The notes under the pieces are model-generated. The model saw nothing but the letters and a program-made list of their open reading frames with translations, ran no database searches and was not told where the DNA came from. Positions 37,755 to 41,598 of a stretch of DNA of 41,598 nucleotides are shown here, one piece after another (the first letter of the stretch is position 1; every line of letters begins with the position of its first letter). The stretch covers positions 1 to 41,598 of the forward strand of contig JAYNHH010000022.1 in NCBI GenBank assembly GCA_038107835.1. The letters run 5' to 3'. Origin of the DNA: MED-G116 sp038107835 (lineage in GTDB: Bacteria; Pseudomonadota; Alphaproteobacteria; Puniceispirillales; Puniceispirillaceae). Position numbers and translations under genes: made by a program.

Positions 37755-38978
37755 CTACAGGCAGGCCAGCAATTCCTTCCTGGTAAGGGTGAAGGAACTG
37801 TCCACCCATTTCTGTTCGAGGGCTTTTAGCATCTGGCCGAGTGCGGGTCCATTGTCAACGCCATGCGACAATAAATCGGCCCCTGAAATCGGGAATTTCG
37901 GCGGATTCCAGCAGGCAAGCGCTGCGGCATGGGCCAGATCGACATCGTCACCGGCGCGTGCCGTTGCCACCACATAGACAAGCCCGGCATTGACCCCCTC
38001 GCGATGCAGCGCCCAGATGCAGCGCTGCCAGATCGTCGGATCATCAGTCTGCGGCGCGAGCCGGGATGCCAGTTCAGGCGTGCCAAGCCGGTCAATCATC
38101 GCCAGACATTTTGCATCACGGCGGCTGAGACACAGCCTGTCGGCCAACGCGCGGGCGCTGTCGGCAGGCATGATCAGCGCCAGGCAGGCAAGCCATCCCT
38201 GCGCCGCCAGCGGACCGGAATGGGCAAGCGGCGGCAGATGGGCAAGCGGCACCGGCTGGACAGACAGGCCAAGCGCCGCCAGATCAATACCGCACTCATG
38301 CATCAGCGCAATGGCGTCACCTGCCCCGGGTGCCACCAGCAGACGCGCCATTTCCGCCGCCACGCGCTCTCCAGACAGTGCGGCGGCAAGACCGGCATGG
38401 GCGCACAGCGCGGCAATTGCCTCGGGATCCGGGCCGGCGCCGGCAAAGGCGGGCAACAGGCGGCAATAGCGCAGCATCCGCAGCGCATCCTCACGCACAC
38501 GCTGGCCGGCATCACCAACGAAGCGCAGACGCCCGGCCCGCAGATCTGCCTCGCCATCAAGTGGGTCGGCGATGCTGCCATCGGCGCAGATATAAATGGC
38601 ATTGATGGTGAAATCGCGCCGGCTGGCATCCTGTTTCCAGTCAGCGCTGAACTCGATGGTCGCGTGGCGGCCGTCGGTGTCGACATCAACACGGGTCTGC
38701 GTGACCTCGATGGCGGCTGCATGTGCGGAGGCCGCGCGCACGGTAACCGTGCCATGCCGGAGGCCGGTTTCGATGACCCTGAGGCCGGCCTTGCGGAAGA
38801 TTTCGGCCGCCTGTTCGATCGGCATGGCAACCGCCATGTCGATATCACCCGGCCGCCGGCCAGCCAGAAAATCGCGCACCGCACCACCGACAATGCGCGC
38901 CTCAGAACCGGCAGACGCCGCCAGAGCAAAAATCTGCGCGGCAAGTGGCGGAATGGGGAAGCTGGCCCTATCCACCAT
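37755..38978 (-). CDS. CCA-adding tRNA nucleotidyltransferase / poly(A) polymerase family
   Basis: The 407-residue product is a class II nucleotidyltransferase: EARIVGGAVRDFLAGRRPGDIDMAVAM with the GG and DxD motifs, HGTVTV, SRRDFTINAIY, and the region REDALRMLRYCRL. Alphaproteobacterial members of this type add or repair CCA ends of tRNA. The start at 38978 overlaps the end of the DUF6111 gene by 11 bases and has AGGGGTG upstream; the longer frame from 39053 lies within that gene. It lies 45 bases before hemF. Confidence 0.93.
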   Translation of the reverse strand: MVDRASFPIPPLAAQIFALAASAGSEARIVGGAVRDFLAGRRPGDIDMAVAMPIEQAAEIFRKAGLRVIETGLRHGTVTVRAASAHAAAIEVTQTRVDVDTDGRHATIEFSADWKQDASRRDFTINAIYICADGSIADPLDGEADLRAGRLRFVGDAGQRVREDALRMLRYCRLLPAFAGAGPDPEAIAALCAHAGLAAALSGERVAAEMARLLVAPGAGDAIALMHECGIDLAALGLSVQPVPLAHLPPLAHSGPLAAQGWLACLALIMPADSARALADRLCLSRRDAKCLAMIDRLGTPELASRLAPQTDDPTIWQRCIWALHREGVNAGLVYVVATARAGDDVDLAHAAALACWNPPKFPISGADLLSHGVDNGPALGQMLKALEQKWVDSSFTLTRKELLACL

Positions 38979-39297
38979 CACCCCTGTTGCCTTCCTCCGG
39001 GTTGTCTTTCTCCGGGTTACCGTCCTCGAAACCGCCAGATGAAATCTGCCCATCCGTGATCACGGCGGGTCGATAGGTTGCATCCGGGGCCGAACTCGTT
39101 CCCTCAAGCAGAAAGACGCCAAGGAAGAAAACGGCAAGACCGGCAAACGCACCGATCAGATGCGCAATGGTAATGCCGTTTATCGCCTCCGGGTCCTCGC
39201 CACGAGCAAGAGCCCGGCGACGCTGCCAGCTTTTGATCAGGGTCATCACGATAATCGCCACAAACAGGGCGCTCAGCATGATCAGATAACGACGCAT
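38968..39297 (-). CDS. DUF6111-like small membrane protein
   Basis: The 109-residue product has two hydrophobic segments (YLIMLSALFVAIIVMTLI and IAHLIGAFAGLAVFFLGVFLL) joined by a charged loop (RRRALARGEDPE). A hydrophilic C-terminal tail of Gly/Asn/Glu/Asp repeats follows (GNPEKDNPEEGN). It fits the DUF6111 family found beside CCA transferase genes in alphaproteobacteria; the function is unknown. The start at 39297 has AAAGGAG upstream, and the longer frame to 39345 does not. Confidence 0.75.
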   Translation of the reverse strand: MRRYLIMLSALFVAIIVMTLIKSWQRRRALARGEDPEAINGITIAHLIGAFAGLAVFFLGVFLLEGTSSAPDATYRPAVITDGQISSGGFEDGNPEKDNPEEGNRGDGG

Positions 39298-39375
39298 TCT
39301 TCCTGTCTCCTTTCCTCCGATCTGATGGTTGCACCGGTCTGCCATGCGGCAGAAACCGGGCGGGTAATTCCGTCG

Positions 39376-39990
39376 TTAGCGGCGGCGGCCGGCAAGATCA
39401 ACCAGAATGCTGGCCGACAGCCCCCACAGGTAATGGTCAGCGTGATCGATCACCCAGACCTCGCGCCGCACCCCCTCGCGCAGATAGCTCTCGCGCCGGT
39501 GACGGGTGGTATCAAGCACATCGGCAAGCGGCAGGACAAGCACCTCATCAACCTCGTCCGGTGCCGCGACAAAATCTGCCCCGGGCGCAATCAGGCCAAC
39601 AACCGGCTGCACCACAAACCCCACCGGACTGGCCACTATATCAAGCGCGCCAAGGATCGTCACAGCCGCAGGCGAAAGCGCGATTTCCTCCTGCGCCTCG
39701 CGCAGGGCCGTTGCCACCAGACTGACGTCGTCCGGGTCCACCTTGCCACCGGGAAAGCCGATCTGGCCAGCATGATGCGCCAGATGGCCTGCCCGGCGTG
39801 TCATCACCACATGCCACCCCGCCGCCTGTTGCTGCAACCCCACCAGCACTGCCGCCGGGCGGCCCTGATCGGCGCGCAATGACAGGGGAACAGGATTGAG
39901 CAGCGCGGCAAGCTGCAGCATGTCCGGATCAATCTGGTTGTTGGCCCGGTCATTGGCAATGATGTTCCTGCCCACGCGACCGTGCATCAT
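39376..39990 (-). CDS. NUDIX hydrolase, CoA pyrophosphatase type
   Basis: The 204-residue product carries the CoA-pyrophosphatase signature MTRRAGHLAHHAGQIGFPGG directly before the Nudix box (GKVDPDDVSLVATALREAQEEI), in which the usual IGL at the end reads IAL. Members cleave CoA or acyl-CoA to 3',5'-ADP and phosphopantetheine. It starts in an ATGA overlap with the DUF1285 gene (GGAG upstream of the ATG), so the two are coupled. The DUF6111 gene follows after 78 bases. Confidence 0.93.
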   Translation of the reverse strand: MMHGRVGRNIIANDRANNQIDPDMLQLAALLNPVPLSLRADQGRPAAVLVGLQQQAAGWHVVMTRRAGHLAHHAGQIGFPGGKVDPDDVSLVATALREAQEEIALSPAAVTILGALDIVASPVGFVVQPVVGLIAPGADFVAAPDEVDEVLVLPLADVLDTTRHRRESYLREGVRREVWVIDHADHYLWGLSASILVDLAGRRR

Positions 39991-40526
39991 GGCTCCAATC
40001 TGAAAAAGCTGCCTGAACTCCAGACACCGAATACGCCCTGGTCATTGCTGGTGGCGCAGTCGGCCAATTCGTAGAAAACCGGCCGGTTCACCTTAGCCTC
40101 GAGACGATCCCGGACATGGATGTAGGGAACCGCCGCCATGGTGGTATCACCCTCGGCACCATTTGGCGGCTGGCGCATGTTCAGCGGATGGTCGGCTGAC
40201 AGGATCACCGTATCATCGACATTGGTCGTAAAGCTGATCTGCTGGTCGGTGCCAGCGCCGGTAACGGCAAGGGAAACTGCCATGAACGGTGCGTCGGCGA
40301 CGGTAATGGTGCCGCGCTCAACCGGCGTGACCAGCCAGTAGCTGCCATCCGCCTCACGGCGCAGAACCGAGGCAAACAATTTGACCAGTGCCGGCCGCCG
40401 GATCAACCCGCCCTCGTGAAACCAGGCCCCGTCAGCGTCGATATGGATATCGAACTCCTGCGCCACTGGTTGCTTCAGGCCCTTGAGCGCATCGGCCGGG
40501 CTGTTTGGTGTTTGATCTGGAGCCAT
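39987..40526 (-). CDS. DUF1285 domain protein
   Basis: The 179-residue product matches the DUF1285 family: DIHIDADGAWFHEGGLIRRPALVKLFASVLRREADGSYWLVTPVERGTI, then a beta-rich second half with ADHPLNM, PYIHVRDRLEAKVNRPVFYELAD and VWSSGSFFRL. The function is unknown. It heads the minus-strand cluster DUF1285-NUDIX-DUF6111-CCA transferase, an order typical of alphaproteobacteria. Confidence 0.9.
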   Translation of the reverse strand: MAPDQTPNSPADALKGLKQPVAQEFDIHIDADGAWFHEGGLIRRPALVKLFASVLRREADGSYWLVTPVERGTITVADAPFMAVSLAVTGAGTDQQISFTTNVDDTVILSADHPLNMRQPPNGAEGDTTMAAVPYIHVRDRLEAKVNRPVFYELADCATSNDQGVFGVWSSGSFFRLEP

Positions 40527-40651
40527 GACGCCATTGTAGCCCCACTTGGTAAAATTTAGGTGAACTTTATCGAAAAAATAATCGCCGCATAAACCAGAAA
40601 TTAACTTTTATCTGCGAGACTGGGAATCTGGAGTGCTGGTTTCAGCAGGAT

Positions 40652-41392
40652 ATGGCAATTGGACGAAAGCCCAAAAAGGCGGATGCAGGCTGCATGCGAG
40701 CAAAGATTGTTATTGATAAATTCGGAACAACCCGAGCCGGCGACACAACCGAACCACCGCCCGGCGGTGTGACAGCAAAACGGTCAAATCGTGATTTTGC
40801 CGTAAAGCTGGATGCGGATGTCAGCTATCCGGCACTCATCAGTCTGATTCGCACCCTGCTCGCCGTCGATGGCCAGATGACGCTGGCCGACGACCCAGCG
40901 TCGCCGATGACGCGCGAGGAAGTCTGCCTGAAACTGACGCATCGGGCCTTTGCCATCATCGAGCGCAGGCATGAGGATCTGTTCATGAGCGATCTCGAGA
41001 TCTTCACACCGAACATTCCAGCGATTGAACTGCTGCCGGCCAATCTGATACGTCTGGCTGAGCTTGATTTTACCAATCTTGACGCGCCAACCGCGCTGAT
41101 GCGAGCCAGCATGGCGAAGATTGAAAATCTGGTCTCAGTTGGCCAGAACCGTTCTTCGAAACTATATTTCATGATGATTCCAGAGGTCATTGACTGGCCC
41201 GCTGAAAGTCCACTTCTGGAGCAGCCAATGGAAGACGTACTGAGTGAACCGATTTTCAAGTGGCTGTCGACCGGCTATGAAGCCGCTCTCGCCATCCGAG
41301 CGCCACTCTATCAGCATGGCATTCTCAAGATCAGTGCTGAGCGCCGCATGCCCTTTTCAGCGCATCCTCAACCCGATTGCCCCATTGGGTGA
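40652..41392 (+). CDS. Unrecognised hypothetical protein
   Basis: I do not recognise a family in this 246-residue product. It is soluble, without a signal peptide or clear membrane segment. A basic, Pro-rich N-terminal 50 residues (GRKPKKADAG; TEPPPGGV) precede a mostly helical region with leucine-rich parts such as IELLPANLIRLAELDFTNLD. AGGAT lies just before the ATG. The composition is slightly lower in GC than the neighbours. It is divergent from DUF1285 and has no operon partner inside the window, so context gives no role. Confidence 0.65.
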   Translation: MAIGRKPKKADAGCMRAKIVIDKFGTTRAGDTTEPPPGGVTAKRSNRDFAVKLDADVSYPALISLIRTLLAVDGQMTLADDPASPMTREEVCLKLTHRAFAIIERRHEDLFMSDLEIFTPNIPAIELLPANLIRLAELDFTNLDAPTALMRASMAKIENLVSVGQNRSSKLYFMMIPEVIDWPAESPLLEQPMEDVLSEPIFKWLSTGYEAALAIRAPLYQHGILKISAERRMPFSAHPQPDCPIG

Positions 41393-41421
41393 GCGCCTAA
41401 CACATTTTCGCGTGCTGACAA

Positions 41422-41436
41422 CTGCCACGGTGGCAG
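41422..41436. repeat. Perfect hairpin CTGCCAC/GTGGCAG downstream of the hypothetical gene
   Basis: A 7-bp stem flanks one base, 29 bases after the stop. Similar GTGGCA-type hairpins lie at 31162-31178 and 13551-13565. No T run follows. Confidence 0.5.
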
Positions 41437-41526
41437 GCGATGACGAGAGAGTTATGGTCATCATCTAGAGGACGACCGGGTTGTTTCCATCAAGGGGCGT
41501 CACCTCATGGCAGCACCCGCGAGACT

Positions 41527-41583
41527 TTGGATGCCCGCGTGATGCGTGACCTTGGATGCCCGCGTGACGCGTGACCTTGGATG
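41527..41583. repeat. 25-bp tandem repeat running to the window edge
   Basis: Units at 41527-41551 and 41552-41576 differ by one base, and a third begins at 41577 with TTGGATG before diverging. Each contains TTGGATGCCCGCGTGA followed by a CGTGACC end. The region 41393-41598 has no gene that I can support. The repeat may belong to a dispersed intergenic family. Confidence 0.8.
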
Positions 41584-41598
41584 AAAGAGAACCATCCT

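Noticed and set aside
1..41598. CRISPR arrays, tRNA or rRNA genes
   Set aside because: No regularly spaced 25-40 base repeats with unique spacers were seen, and no tRNA T-loop pattern (GGTTCGAATCC-like) was seen in the intergenic regions.

Overview
The window is a piece of an alphaproteobacterial chromosome. It has high GC, mostly C/G-ending codons, and gene clusters typical of that class: carB-greA; uvrC-pgsA-moaD-moaE; lgt-MidA/NDUFAF7-pgeF; prs-rplY-pth-ychF; petA-petB-petC; DUF1285-NUDIX-DUF6111-CCA transferase. The secreted cadherin-like/M10 protein hints at a marine lineage such as Puniceispirillales (SAR116), but that is only an inference. The sequence is a draft scaffold with three runs of exactly 100 N (7424-7523, 8604-8703, 11111-11210).

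Layout. 1-2005: the end of carB and greA. 2006-2797: an AT-rich patch with a triple 12-bp repeat, a terminator and a NYN-domain nuclease-like gene. 2805-5673: an Lrp/AsnC regulator divergent from an ELM1-family gene, then a convergent msrP. 5938-8775: a broken-assembly gene for a large secreted M10-type metalloprotease-like protein. 8960-10854: aspartate aminotransferase and an AT-rich zinc-ribbon gene of unknown role. 11025-15941: uvrB and uvrC, separated by about 600 bp of non-coding DNA with a DnaA box and a strong palindrome. 16050-19139: pgsA and a translationally coupled molybdopterin cluster (mobB, moeA, moaD, moaE). 19230-22888: ilvE divergent from a MarR / OmpR-type regulator / histidine kinase set resembling PetP-PetR. 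22910-26045 (minus strand): csaA-like, COQ9-like, proC, ybjN and ubiK. 26253-33925 (plus strand): lgt, MidA-like, pgeF, prs, rplY, pth, ychF and an EamA transporter. 33983-40526 (minus strand): cytochrome bc1 complex, hemF, CCA transferase, DUF6111, NUDIX and DUF1285. 40652-41598: an unrecognised protein, then a 25-bp tandem repeat running to the window edge.

How the genes fit together. Most are housekeeping genes for pyrimidine synthesis, transcript cleavage, nucleotide excision repair, phospholipid and lipoprotein synthesis, molybdenum cofactor, PRPP, translation quality control and tRNA maturation. A second theme is respiration: bc1 complex, coproporphyrinogen oxidase, ubiquinone-biosynthesis factors (UbiK, COQ9-like), a complex I assembly methyltransferase homologue and a PetPR-like regulatory set. 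MsrP is a molybdoenzyme that would use the cofactor made by the moa/moe genes.

No rRNA, tRNA, CRISPR array, complete insertion sequence or prophage was found. I did not identify a clearly new multi-gene system. The best candidates for undescribed biology are the two AT-rich single-gene insertions, the architecture of the secreted protease and the uvrB-uvrC intergenic region. The 11111-11210 gap appears to be an assembly artefact: identical 55-bp sequences flank it, and joining them restores an open uvrB reading frame.
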